Below, piece after piece: positions 1 to 8,423 of a stretch of 64,000 nucleotides of DNA (its first letter is position 1; the number at the start of each line of letters is the position of its first letter). The stretch is from Candidatus Brocadia sp. WS118 (GTDB lineage: Bacteria > Planctomycetota > Brocadiia > Brocadiales > Brocadiaceae). The notes under the pieces were generated by a model. That model ran no database searches. It was not told the DNA's origin and saw nothing but the letters and a program-made list of their open reading frames with translations. The position numbers and the translations under genes are program-made. Where the stretch lies: the NCBI GenBank assembly GCA_007618135.1, contig PHFX01000155.1:1-64000 (forward strand), given 5' to 3'.

Positions 1-2
1 TG

Positions 3-131
3 ATCCCGGTACGTTATACTGACAAACAGGGAAAAACGTATCTTTTTCATGAGGTAAAACCAAACATCAAAAACCTTGACCCAAAAACCGTCACAAAACG
101 CATGTTCGGCACTCATTTTTTCCGGGATTGA
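3..131 (+). CDS. C-terminal fragment of an unidentified protein (runs in from the left edge)
   Basis: An open frame enters from the left edge and stops at a TGA at 129-131, giving 42 residues that end in GTHFFRD. The segment is basic (many Lys/Arg) and has no motif I recognise. It lies 19 bp before a small DUF104 gene on the same strand, so the two could be co-transcribed. Function is unknown because most of the gene lies outside the window. Confidence 0.45.
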   Translation: MPVRYTDKQGKTYLFHEVKPNIKNLDPKTVTKRMFGTHFFRD

Positions 132-150
132 AATTCCTTAACATCAAGTT

Positions 151-330
151 ATGTCCAAAACAATAGATGCTATTTTCGAAAACGGTGTCTTTAAACCAAT
201 AACCCCAATTTCTGTTTCTGAGCATAAAAAAGTAACCCTTATTATTGCAGATGAAAATGAAGAACTTAAGGTACAACATATTCACATCTGTGTTAAGCAA
301 AAATATCGCTATAGTAAACGTCTTAAATAA
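151..330 (+). CDS. DUF104-family small protein, probable antitoxin-like
   Basis: A 59-residue protein starting MSKTIDAIFENGVFKPI. This closely follows the N-terminal signature of the DUF104 / AF2212-like family (K-T-I-x-A-I-x-E-N-G-V-F-K-P), whose members are often found next to PIN-domain toxins and are regarded as putative antitoxins. The usual start is conserved, but the tail after about residue 35 is basic and diverges from the family. No PIN gene follows; a MITE begins 82 bp downstream, so any partner may have been lost. No good ribosome binding site is visible; the ATG directly follows a TTGAAATTCCTTAACATCAAG-like stretch that recurs near 49460 and, inverted, near 61420. Family call is fairly sure, function is inference. 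Confidence 0.65.
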   Translation: MSKTIDAIFENGVFKPITPISVSEHKKVTLIIADENEELKVQHIHICVKQKYRYSKRLK

Positions 331-412
331 GTTGCCGTTCTGTTCCTCCACTATAAATACGGTGATTTGAAAATAGGCAGGATACATAAATATGCACAAA
401 GGTGTGTCTCTG

Positions 413-562
413 GTAACAATTTAGTTTTTTGAAAAATTCCCATAATAAAGATTTTTATCACGTAGTGTAGGGGCGAAGCATTTGCTATGCTCGCCATAAA
501 TGCATTCATACCCAATCCAACAAATGCTTCGCCCCTACATCTTCAAAAAACAAATTTGTTAC
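413..562. mobile_element. MITE copy 1 (IS66-like ends)
   Basis: A 150-bp element bounded by inverted ends GTAACAATTTAG.../...AAATTTGTTAC, with an inner palindrome GTAGGGGCGAAGCATTTG / CAAATGCTTCGCCCCTAC. The right end carries two mismatches to the left end, and the flanking 8-mers (TGTCTCTG and GTTGTCTG) match only partly, so this looks like an older insertion. It sits just past the 3' end of pheT (stop at 574) and, being a strong hairpin, may serve as its terminator. Confidence 0.8.
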
Positions 563-573
563 GTTGTCTGCTA

Positions 574-2577
574 TTATGCCCTTCTTAACTCGGCGCCAAG
601 CGTTCGGGAAAGGGTATCGACTATCTTCTGCTGTGCATTATCGACTTCTTCACCCGTTAATGTCCGGTCTTTTGCCTGGAAGCAGAGGTTAAAGGCAACG
701 CTCTTCTTTCCGGCAGGAATCTGTTTTCCACGATATATGTCGAAAAATTTCATTTCCTTCAGGAAATCAACTCTGGTATCCATAATGCATTGCTCGATAG
801 ACGACCAGGTTACTTCCTCATTTACCAGCAGGGCAAGGTCACGGAAAACGGCAGGATATTGCGGCAGGTCTTGATATTTCTTGGCGGAATTTGACTTTTC
901 TACCAACAGATCATGGTCCACTTCCACGAGGCAGGATACCGCCTTGAATCCCAATGCCTGACTGGCTTCCCCACAGTACCCAACTGGATTGCCATCCATT
1001 TGAATCCTTGACGCCCTTCCATCCTGGAATAGTCTGGATTCGCTGAAGGGAACCCATTCACATTGCAATACGATACCGAGATTTCTGAGCAGCGCCTCAA
1101 AAATCCCTTTTACCGTTAAAAAATCGGCATCAACCAACAGGGACAAACAGTTTTTTTCCTGCGGCAGTTTATTCCCTGCAAGATACACTTTGGCAATTTC
1201 AAAGATTTTAATTTGCTCTGTGCCATGATTCAGATTATACACCTTGGCGCTGATAAGACTGGGCAGGAGCGACGTCCGCAAACGGCTCTCTTCCTGTCTC
1301 AACGGGTTTGCAATATCGATACCCGCCCTATCCGACCACATATTTACCGATTGCAAAGGTGAGGCATCGACAATACTGAAGGTTTTCACCTCATAAAAAC
1401 CAAGCCCGGTGAGGAATTGGCGGATTGTATCTTCAACGATCTCTGCTTTGCTCTTTGTATTCCCACGCACACAGACAGAAGTTTTGGCAGGTATCTTATC
1501 ATACCCATAAATCCTGGCGATTTCTTCAATCAAATCGATCTCGCGATAGACATCGCCCCGAAAACCCGGCACCTCAACATCAATAAAGTTTTCGCTATCA
1601 TTGAGCATCTTAAAGGAAAGTCTTTTTAAGATATCAAGGGCACGGTCTCTTTTGATCTCTGTCCCCAGGACTTTATGAAGCCGTTCCATTCGGATGGTAA
1701 TTTTTTTTGTTTCGTGTCTTCCCGATGTTCTTTGAATAGCACCGCTGGTAATTTCCCCTCCCGAACACTCTTTGATAAGCCTTGTGGCTCTTTGAGATGC
1801 GCGGTCTATACCTTCAGGATCCGTGCCTCTTTCAAAGCGGTATGAGGAGTCTGAAGCAATGCCTAATGATCTCGATGTACGCCGCACCTGCCTTGGTTCA
1901 AACTGAGCACATTCCAGGAGGATATTTCTGGTTGATTCAGAAACCTCCGTCTCCTTGCCGCCCATAATGCCGGCAATGGCAACGGGTTTTCTGCCATCTG
2001 CGATGACCAGCATGTCATGGAAAAGCGCCCTTCTGGCGCCATTAAGAGCGACAATTTCTTCTCCACTCCTTGCCCTCCTCACCAGGATCTTTTGTTCTGC
2101 TACCTTGTCCAGGTCAAATGCATGCAGCGGTTGTCCCGTCTCCATCATCACATAATTGGTTATATCAACGATGTTGTTTACCGGCCGAAGACCAATGCAC
2201 CGTAATCTCTTTTGCATCCAGTCAGGAGACGGCGCAACGGTTATATGGCGAATTACCCTGGCAGTATAATGGGGACACAATACCGGTTCTTCAACAACAA
2301 TCGTGATCGCCTTTGATATCTCCGTATTCACGCTGATAAAATTTGTTTCCGGGAACTGCACACTTCCTCCAACGATTGCAGCTACCTCACGAGCAATACC
2401 AATAATACCAAGACAATCCGGGCGATTGGAGGTAATTTCTATATCAAGGCAAAAATCGTCTTCCACGGGTTTTATCTCAGCGACTACCAATCCAACGCTG
2501 GTCAGCCTGTCAGCAAGTTCCAGCGGAGTTAAGTGAAAAGCAACATATTCCTTGAGCCAGTGGTAGCTAATCTTCAT
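574..2577 (-). CDS. pheT: phenylalanyl-tRNA synthetase beta subunit
   Basis: Beta subunit of the cytoplasmic PheRS heterotetramer, which charges tRNA-Phe. The 667-residue protein has an N-terminal B1 portion starting MKISYHWLKEYV, a B3/B4 editing domain (VNNIVDITNYVM...GQPLHAFD), a B5 domain with VPGFRGDVYREIDLIEEIAR, a core domain, and a C-terminal FDX-ACB anticodon-binding domain starting around YPAVFRDLALLV. Bacterial PheT is usually about 790-800 residues. Here the sequence goes from the first 38 residues straight to DIEITSNRPDC, so the EMAP-II/OB-fold tRNA-binding insertion (normally about residues 40-150) is absent. It lies 7 bp after pheS and must be co-transcribed with it. Identity is certain. 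Confidence 0.97.
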   Translation of the reverse strand: MKISYHWLKEYVAFHLTPLELADRLTSVGLVVAEIKPVEDDFCLDIEITSNRPDCLGIIGIAREVAAIVGGSVQFPETNFISVNTEISKAITIVVEEPVLCPHYTARVIRHITVAPSPDWMQKRLRCIGLRPVNNIVDITNYVMMETGQPLHAFDLDKVAEQKILVRRARSGEEIVALNGARRALFHDMLVIADGRKPVAIAGIMGGKETEVSESTRNILLECAQFEPRQVRRTSRSLGIASDSSYRFERGTDPEGIDRASQRATRLIKECSGGEITSGAIQRTSGRHETKKITIRMERLHKVLGTEIKRDRALDILKRLSFKMLNDSENFIDVEVPGFRGDVYREIDLIEEIARIYGYDKIPAKTSVCVRGNTKSKAEIVEDTIRQFLTGLGFYEVKTFSIVDASPLQSVNMWSDRAGIDIANPLRQEESRLRTSLLPSLISAKVYNLNHGTEQIKIFEIAKVYLAGNKLPQEKNCLSLLVDADFLTVKGIFEALLRNLGIVLQCEWVPFSESRLFQDGRASRIQMDGNPVGYCGEASQALGFKAVSCLVEVDHDLLVEKSNSAKKYQDLPQYPAVFRDLALLVNEEVTWSSIEQCIMDTRVDFLKEMKFFDIYRGKQIPAGKKSVAFNLCFQAKDRTLTGEEVDNAQQKIVDTLSRTLGAELRRA

Positions 2578-2584
2578 TTATTGT

Positions 2585-3610
2585 TTAGAATTGTGATAAA
2601 AAACGCAAGTCATTTTCGTAGAAAAGACGAATATCATTGATACCATACTTCAGCATAGTAATCCGTTCGACACCCATTCCAAAGGCAAAACCTGTATACT
2701 TTTCCGCATCGTAATGCACAGCCTTAAATACATTCGGATCAACCATGCCGGCTCCCAAAATTTCCACCCACCCACTGTATGAACATACGCTGCAACCTTT
2801 GCCTTCACAGATAGAGCATGAAATATCGACCTCGGCGCTCGGCTCCGTAAAAGGGAAAAATGATGGCCGAAAACGCATCTGGACGTTTTGGCCAAAATAG
2901 GCCTTGATAAATTGGTAGAGCACCCCTTTCAGATCTGCAAAGCTGACCCCTTCGTCTACCAGCAGGCCCTCCACCTGATGAAACATAAAGGAGTGCCTCG
3001 CATCAACGGTATCAGGCCGATATACCCTGCCCGGAGCAATAATTCGAATGGGTGGTTTTTGTTTTTCCATGATACGAATCTGAACGGTGGATGTCTGGCT
3101 TCTTAAAAGCACATCCTCTTTGATATAAAAAGTATCAAAATCTGTTCGCGAGGGATGATCGGTGGGGATGTTTAATGCTTCAAAATTGTAATACTCCAGC
3201 TCCACTTCAGGACCGTAAGCCACATCAAAACCCAGGCTTGCAAATACCCCCTTGATATCATCAATCGTTTGAGTGAGGGGATGTTTTTTTCCCACAAACG
3301 GAGGTTTACCCGGTAAAGTAATATCAAATAATTCAGCCTTGACTTTTGAAACCGGTTGCACGGACAACTTGCTTATCAACTCTTGTAGAGCAGCGTCTAT
3401 TTCAGCCTTGAGCGAGTTAACCCCCCTTCCAAAATCAACACGCTTGTCGATAGGCAATGTTGGGATAAGTTTCATAAGATCATTGACAATACCCTTTCTT
3501 CCTAGGTATTTCGTCCTCAATTGTTCTGCATCTTTCTGGGTATTTGCAGAACAAATTTCATCCAGTAAATTTCTTTTTATCTCTTCTAATTTCTCTAACT
3601 TCTCTACCAT
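2585..3610 (-). CDS. pheS: phenylalanyl-tRNA synthetase alpha subunit
   Basis: Catalytic alpha subunit of PheRS, 341 residues from the chosen start MVEKLEKLEE. An N-terminal coiled coil (about residues 1-90) is followed by the class II aminoacylation core: motif 2 near FHQVEGLLVDEG, and motif 3 near the C-terminus with GFAFGMGVERITML. A longer frame opens at 3655, but that ATG lies inside the loop of an intrinsic terminator (3632-3684), so the ATG at 3610 just after the T-run is the better start. Bacterial PheS is about 330-350 residues, which fits. Transcribed with pheT; expression probably depends on read-through of the hairpin. Confidence 0.96.
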   Translation of the reverse strand: MVEKLEKLEEIKRNLLDEICSANTQKDAEQLRTKYLGRKGIVNDLMKLIPTLPIDKRVDFGRGVNSLKAEIDAALQELISKLSVQPVSKVKAELFDITLPGKPPFVGKKHPLTQTIDDIKGVFASLGFDVAYGPEVELEYYNFEALNIPTDHPSRTDFDTFYIKEDVLLRSQTSTVQIRIMEKQKPPIRIIAPGRVYRPDTVDARHSFMFHQVEGLLVDEGVSFADLKGVLYQFIKAYFGQNVQMRFRPSFFPFTEPSAEVDISCSICEGKGCSVCSYSGWVEILGAGMVDPNVFKAVHYDAEKYTGFAFGMGVERITMLKYGINDIRLFYENDLRFLSQF

Positions 3611-3631
3611 GGAAATGCGTTTCTCAAGGAC

Positions 3632-3684
3632 ATAAAAAACGTAGGCACGTTCCATCCCGGTCTGTTTCCGGAAGAGAACGTGCC
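3632..3684 (-). terminator. intrinsic terminator / probable pheST attenuator
   Basis: On the minus strand GGCACGTTC (3684-3676) pairs perfectly with GAACGTGCC (3652-3644); the loop contains CCGG/CCGG that can extend the stem. A T-run (TACGTTTTTTATG) follows at once. It lies 60 bp after rplT and just before the pheS start, so it either ends the infC-rpmI-rplT transcript or attenuates pheST. A leader TTGTGCC at about 3736-3742 could pair with GGCAC of the 5' arm as a weak antiterminator. No Phe-rich leader peptide or T-box consensus is visible. Confidence 0.8.
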
Positions 3685-3744
3685 TTCTATTTCAGAAATA
3701 CCACATCACATGAAGCTGACAGGGTAATGCTTAGGCACAAGATG

Positions 3745-4098
3745 TTACATTGCCGCCTTAACCTGCTCGACTAATTGATCAAAAGCAGGTTTATCATTGA
3801 CCGCCATCTCAGCCAGCATTTTTCTGTTGAGATCTACCTTTGCTTTAATTATCCCGCTCATAAAACGGCTATAGGATAACCCCCGCTCCCTGGCTGCAGC
3901 GCTGATTCTGGAAATCCAGAGTTCCCGAAATTTTCTCTTGCGGGCTTTCCGGTCTCTAAACGAAAATACCATGGCACGAATATACGTTTCCATGGCCTTG
4001 CGGTACAGATTACCTCGGCCGCCCCAATAGCCTTCTGTCTTGTTCAACAATCTTTTTCTCGATCTTTTTCTTGCACAACCCTTTGTTGCTCTTGGCAT
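3745..4098 (-). CDS. rplT: 50S ribosomal protein L20
   Basis: L20 of the large ribosomal subunit, 117 residues, early assembly protein binding 23S rRNA. Starts MPRATKGCARKRSRKR, with the typical basic tail followed by RAMVFSFRDRKARKRKFRELWISRI and the C-terminal globular domain (YSRFMSGI...LNRKMLAEMA...F..L). Length is standard. It is third in the infC-rpmI-rplT operon; in other bacteria L20 represses this operon by binding its mRNA, but I see no specific operator here. Confidence 0.98.
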   Translation of the reverse strand: MPRATKGCARKRSRKRLLNKTEGYWGGRGNLYRKAMETYIRAMVFSFRDRKARKRKFRELWISRISAAARERGLSYSRFMSGIIKAKVDLNRKMLAEMAVNDKPAFDQLVEQVKAAM

Positions 4099-4134
4099 GT
4101 TACAACTCTTTCATCAAAAAAATTAAAATTTACT

Positions 4135-4332
4135 TTACGACCCTCGTAACGCCCTTGTCATGATTTTGTTGAAAGCGGACGAAACCTCTGCCTTTTTTCT
4201 CAGACGTCCACGCCGTCTTCCTGACTTCCCTGACATCAGATGGCCTTTCCCAGCCTTTGGTCTCTTGACCTTCCCCTTAGCGCTTATTTTTATCCGTTTT
4301 TTAAGACCCTTATGGGTTTTTAACTTTGGCAT
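4135..4332 (-). CDS. rpmI: 50S ribosomal protein L35
   Basis: L35, 65 residues, starting MPKLKTHKGLKKRIK, with the conserved KR-rich body and SGKSGRRRGRLRK. An upstream in-frame start at 4356 would add eight residues, but AAGGAGG sits eight bases before the ATG at 4332, which settles the start. It lies between infC and rplT, the usual order in bacteria. Confidence 0.97.
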   Translation of the reverse strand: MPKLKTHKGLKKRIKISAKGKVKRPKAGKGHLMSGKSGRRRGRLRKKAEVSSAFNKIMTRALRGS

Positions 4333-4420
4333 CTCTACAACCTCCTTTTCCAACAAATGAATTTATATTTAGTCTGCTCTGAATGACAAGAAGCCGAATT
4401 CAATTGCCACAGAGGCTTTT

Positions 4421-4918
4421 TTACTTCGGTGATAAGATTATACCCATTCTGCGCTCATCAGATATTTTTTCCTTCTCCACCTTAGCAATATCCTCAAGTG
4501 CATCAGAGATTTGCTTCAAGATACTTTCACCCAGCTCTGTATGGGCACGTTCCCGTCCCTTAAACATTATGCTGACGAGAACACGGTCTTTATTTTCTAA
4601 AAATTTCCTGGCCTGCCGGATCTTTGTTTGTATGTCATGCTCACCGGTTTTCGGCCGCAGTCTTAATTCTTTTAATTGCACGACATGCTGCTTCTGATGT
4701 AACTTTTTCTTTTGTTTATATTTAAACTTGCCATAATTCATAATCCGACAAACAGGTGGAGTTGCATCAGGAGCTACCTCCACAAGATCAAGCTCCACAG
4801 TCCTTGCCTTTGCAATAGCATCTTCTTTACTAATCACACCAACCTGAACACCGTTCTCATCGATCAACCGTACCGTTGAGGAACGGATCCGCTCGTTAAT
4901 CCTTAATTCTTGTGAAAT
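4421..4918 (-). CDS. infC: translation initiation factor IF-3, probable ATT start
   Basis: IF-3 binds the 30S subunit and checks start-codon choice. The conserved N-terminal motif ELRINERIRSSTVRLIDENG lies upstream of the first ATG (4867), which would begin inside it at the Met before IDENG. Reading back in frame, the only sensible initiator is ATT at 4918-4916, nine bases after a strong GGAGG (about 4928-4932). This gives 165 residues, close to the family norm (about 170-180), with N-domain, linker (YGKFKYKQKKK) and C-domain (KTGEHDIQTKIRQARKF...). E. coli infC also starts at AUU, and IF-3 uses this to repress itself. Start is inferred from the conserved N-terminus and the ribosome binding site. 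Confidence 0.93.
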   Translation of the reverse strand: MSQELRINERIRSSTVRLIDENGVQVGVISKEDAIAKARTVELDLVEVAPDATPPVCRIMNYGKFKYKQKKKLHQKQHVVQLKELRLRPKTGEHDIQTKIRQARKFLENKDRVLVSIMFKGRERAHTELGESILKQISDALEDIAKVEKEKISDERRMGIILSPK

Positions 4919-4945
4919 GTATATTCTCCTCCCAAAAAGTTACGA

Positions 4946-6868
4946 TTACCTTTTTTCTCTGATTTCAGATTCCGCGTTTCTTATAAACTCTTCCAGAGGG
5001 ATCGCCCCCTCGTTCCCTTTTTTCCTGCTTCTGACGGCAACGGTGCCACCTTCCACTTCTTTATCTCCGACGATCAGTAGATAAGGAATCTTCCCCACCG
5101 TGCCTTCCCGTATCTTGTAATTAATTTTAGCGCTGCTCAAGTCACATTCTGCCCTGAAATTCTTAGCAAGCAACAGAGCTTGTATTTTTTTCGCATAATC
5201 AACGTGTGCATCGGTAATCGGCAATATCCTTACCTGAACAGGTGCAATCCATAAGGGAAAATCGCCCGCATAGTGTTCTATCAGACATCCAATAAACCGT
5301 TCCATAGCACCCAGAACGGTGCGATGCACCATTACCACACGATGATGAAACCCGTCAGAACCAACATAATTGACATCAAATCGTTCCGGCAGATTAAAAT
5401 CTACCTGAATCGTGGGCCCCTGCCAGCCGCGTCCTATGGCATCCTTGACCTTGATATCAATTGCCGGACCATAAAACTTTGCCTCGCCCTCCATTCGGAC
5501 ATATTTTAATCCTTTTTTTTCAAGGGCAATTTTCAGGGCTTCCTCGGCGTGTTCCCAAACTTCATCCCGGCCTATGTACTTTTCCTTTTCTCCTTTGCCC
5601 CGGACGCTTAATTCTATCTCATATTCATGAAATCCAAAACTTGAAAGCATGAACTGAGCCAGATCAATGACCCCCAGGATTTCACTTTCCAGCTGATCCG
5701 GGGTGCAGAATATATGCGCATCGTCCTGGGTAAATCCTCTCACACGCAACAGGCCGTGCAAGACACCCGACCTTTCATACCGGTACACGGTGCCCAATTC
5801 CCCCCACCGTAAAGGTAAATCGCGGTAACTGTGCAGCTTTGTCTTATACATAAGCACAGCAAAAGGACAGTTCATGGGTTTTAAGATATATTCCTGACCA
5901 TCCACCTCAATTGGTGAGTACATGCTTTCACGGTAAAAATTCCAATGACCGCTGGTTTTCCATAAATTGATTTTTGCAATATGAGGACTATAAAGAATTT
6001 CATACCCGCGCTTAAAATGCTCTTCTCTCCAAAAATTCTCAATAATATTGCGTATCCTTGCACCCTTGGGATGCCAGAAGGTTAACCCCGACCCCCCCTC
6101 CTCATGAAAACTGAAAAGATCTAAATCCCTTCCAATTTTTCGGTGGTCGCGTTTTTCAGCCTCTTCAAGGAATTTTAGATATTTGGCAAGTTCTGCCTGC
6201 GTAAAAAATGCCGTCCCATAAATACGCTGCAGCATGGGATTCGTTTCCTTCCCACGCCAATAAGCACCGGCAACACTCAGGAGCTTGAATATCCCGGCCT
6301 TGCTTGTCCTCTGAATATGAGGGCCGCGGCACAGGTCCATAAAATCCCCTTGCGTATAAAAAGAAACTGTTTCATCCTCGATATCTTTAATAAGCTCTGC
6401 CTTAAAAGGTTGATCAACGGCTTCCATCTTCTTTATCGCTATATCGCGAGGCAGTTCCATCCTTGTGATAATAATATCCTCACGAATAATTTTTAACATC
6501 TCTTCTTCAATCTTCCTGAGGTCCTCTTCAGACAGGCTGTGCTGGAGGCCGAAGTCATAATAAAACCCATTTTCAATCGTAGGACCTATCCCAAGTTTTA
6601 CACCAGGAAAGAGCCGGCTGACTGCTTGCGCCATAATGTGCGCTGTGCTATGGCGGAGAATTTCCAGACCTTCCTCGGTATCTTCGGTAATTACCAATAA
6701 GGAAATATCTTCTTTAACAGGATAACTAAGGTCCACAAGCACACCACCAGCCTTTCCCGCCAGCGCCCTTTCGCCCAAACGATTTCCGATATTGCTGGCG
6801 ACTTCGCCGATGGTGATATTTTCTTTGTATTCCTTTTCTGTCCCGTCAGGTAACGTAATCTTAACCAT
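4946..6868 (-). CDS. thrS: threonyl-tRNA synthetase
   Basis: Class II synthetase charging tRNA-Thr, 640 residues, standard length. Domains in order: TGS (about 1-60), editing/SAD domain with HSTAHIMAQAV (HxxxH zinc/editing motif) and a downstream DLCRGPH, catalytic core with MNCPF and YRYERSGVLHGLLRVRGF (motif 2), and a C-terminal anticodon-binding domain beginning near WIAPVQVRILPI. Start ATG at 6868 is preceded by AAAGG. infC follows 27 bp downstream on the same strand, so thrS probably heads the thrS-infC-rpmI-rplT operon. Confidence 0.98.
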   Translation of the reverse strand: MVKITLPDGTEKEYKENITIGEVASNIGNRLGERALAGKAGGVLVDLSYPVKEDISLLVITEDTEEGLEILRHSTAHIMAQAVSRLFPGVKLGIGPTIENGFYYDFGLQHSLSEEDLRKIEEEMLKIIREDIIITRMELPRDIAIKKMEAVDQPFKAELIKDIEDETVSFYTQGDFMDLCRGPHIQRTSKAGIFKLLSVAGAYWRGKETNPMLQRIYGTAFFTQAELAKYLKFLEEAEKRDHRKIGRDLDLFSFHEEGGSGLTFWHPKGARIRNIIENFWREEHFKRGYEILYSPHIAKINLWKTSGHWNFYRESMYSPIEVDGQEYILKPMNCPFAVLMYKTKLHSYRDLPLRWGELGTVYRYERSGVLHGLLRVRGFTQDDAHIFCTPDQLESEILGVIDLAQFMLSSFGFHEYEIELSVRGKGEKEKYIGRDEVWEHAEEALKIALEKKGLKYVRMEGEAKFYGPAIDIKVKDAIGRGWQGPTIQVDFNLPERFDVNYVGSDGFHHRVVMVHRTVLGAMERFIGCLIEHYAGDFPLWIAPVQVRILPITDAHVDYAKKIQALLLAKNFRAECDLSSAKINYKIREGTVGKIPYLLIVGDKEVEGGTVAVRSRKKGNEGAIPLEEFIRNAESEIREKR

Positions 6869-7048
6869 ATGAAACCTTTTCTCTGTTCCGTTGCAATTGC
6901 TTTTAAATTACTTTTCTTTAATACTAACGAACTGCTTTCTTAGTTTCTTTTATACAATAACAATATTCCTATTCTTCTGACCACTAAAAAGGAGTTAATG
7001 CAACAGAAATATTTCTTGAAATTTCTTAAGACGTGCTCAACCAATCTA

Positions 7049-7125
7049 TGGTGGGCGATACTGGGCTCGAACCAGTGACCTCTTGCTTGTCGAGCAAGCG
7101 CTCTAGCCAACTGAGCTAATCGCCC
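7049..7125 (-). tRNA. tRNA-Val, anticodon GAC
   Basis: On the minus strand the 77-nt sequence folds into a full cloverleaf: acceptor GGGCGAT pairing with ATCGCCC, D-arm with AGCTCAGTTGGCTAGAGC, anticodon stem CTTGC/GCAAG around loop TCGACAA (anticodon GAC, valine GUC codons), and T-arm with GGTTCGAGCCC. The CCA tail is encoded. It lies upstream of thrS on the same strand, about 180 bp away. Confidence 0.97.
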
Positions 7126-7477
7126 TAAGTATTTTAGCGGTGGAGTGACACTCAACCTTCTCCCGAAATCTTTAAGAACATCATACTTAGGCGGAAATAT
7201 GCTATCAAATAGGGGGTTTTTTGTCAAGCAAAAATGGCTCTGAGACATTCGTACAATTTTTAAAAAAGTATTTAAAAACTCAGGATGCTTTGCTATGATT
7301 AAACCAGTTAGGGATTAAATTCTTAAATCTCTTGTTAACTTGGGACGTGGCGTGTTGGTGTACAATTGCATACAGAGAAAAATAATGTTTAGACAAACTA
7401 CCGCATTCCGAGTTGTTTTGTAATAGCAGATTTCCTCTACATCTATCATTTAAATAAAATGTTTAACGTAATTTTCT
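7126..7477. other. intergenic region between tRNA-Val and nadA (divergent)
   Basis: About 350 bp of AT-rich DNA between divergent transcription units. It should hold the promoters for the tRNA/thrS side and for nadA. A weak candidate for nadA is TTGGGA followed 15 bp later by TACAAT near 7340-7365. No conserved small gene or RNA fold is recognised. Confidence 0.4.
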
Positions 7478-8383
7478 ATGTCTACCATAATAGAAAATAT
7501 TAAGGATTTAAAAACAAAAAGAAATGCTGTAATCCTTGCGCATAACTACCAGCGTGGCGATGTGCAGGATATTGCCGACTTCACGGGCGATTCGTTAGGA
7601 CTTTCCCAGCAGGCGGCCAAGACAAAAGCTGACATCATTGTATTCTGTGGTGTACACTTTATGGCTGAGACAGCATCAATCCTCTGTCCTGATAAAATGG
7701 TACTATTACCCGATGAACATGCAGGGTGTCCCATGGCTAACATGATAACCCTGAGACAACTCAAAATAAAGAAGAACGAACACCCTGATGCTAAAGTTGT
7801 TTGTTATGTAAATAGCACGGCCGCTATAAAAGCTGAAAGTGACATATGCTGCACTTCTTCCAATGCAATGAAAATTGTGTCATCAATTCCAAAAGACCAA
7901 GAAATCCTTTTTATACCTGATAAAAGCCTTGGCGGCTATGTATCTTCCAAACTGAATCGACCTATGATACTTTGGGAAGGCTACTGTCCCACCCATCATA
8001 GGATATTGTCTGAGCATATTATTTCCTTAAAAGCGAAACACCCGCATGCAAAAATTGTTGTCCACCCGGAATGTACGCCGGATGTCATTGCATTGGCAGA
8101 TCATGTTGCCAGTACTACTGGCATCGCTAAGTATTGTAAAGAAACCGATGCCAAAGAATTTATCATTGGCACAGAAACGGGTATCCTACATCGTTTAAAA
8201 AAAGAGAATCCCCAAAAAGCCTTTTATGCTATTACCCTTCTTGCTGATTGTTCTAATATGAAACTTATTAGCCTGGAAAAGGTATTGTGGTCATTGGAGG
8301 ACCTCGTTTACCAGGTAAAGGTACCCGATGATATTGCAGCAAAGGCACGGGTGGCTATCCAAAAAATGCTCGATTTGTCGTAA
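7478..8383 (+). CDS. nadA: quinolinate synthase
   Basis: Quinolinate synthase condenses iminoaspartate with dihydroxyacetone phosphate in de novo NAD synthesis; it is a cytoplasmic [4Fe-4S] enzyme. The 301-residue protein starts with the family signature VILAHNYQRGDVQDIADF and contains CGVHFMAETASILCPDK, DEHAGCPMA, EGYCPTHHRI and LLADCSNMKL. The three expected cluster ligands are Cys84, Cys170 and Cys258. The His21 and Tyr24 active-site pair is visible in AHNY. No nadB or nadC is adjacent. larE follows 40 bp downstream on the same strand. Confidence 0.97.
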   Translation: MSTIIENIKDLKTKRNAVILAHNYQRGDVQDIADFTGDSLGLSQQAAKTKADIIVFCGVHFMAETASILCPDKMVLLPDEHAGCPMANMITLRQLKIKKNEHPDAKVVCYVNSTAAIKAESDICCTSSNAMKIVSSIPKDQEILFIPDKSLGGYVSSKLNRPMILWEGYCPTHHRILSEHIISLKAKHPHAKIVVHPECTPDVIALADHVASTTGIAKYCKETDAKEFIIGTETGILHRLKKENPQKAFYAITLLADCSNMKLISLEKVLWSLEDLVYQVKVPDDIAAKARVAIQKMLDLS

Positions 8384-8423
8384 CAATTCACCGCAAAGAC
8401 GCAAAAGTGCAAAGAAAAATCTT

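Noticed and set aside
3610-3655. A longer pheS start at 3655
   Set aside because: That ATG lies in the loop of the intrinsic terminator 3632-3684; the family-like start at 3610 follows the hairpin.
6940-7248. A minus-strand protein of about 100 residues spanning the tRNA-Val
   Set aside because: It reads straight through the tRNA gene; the frame is accidental.
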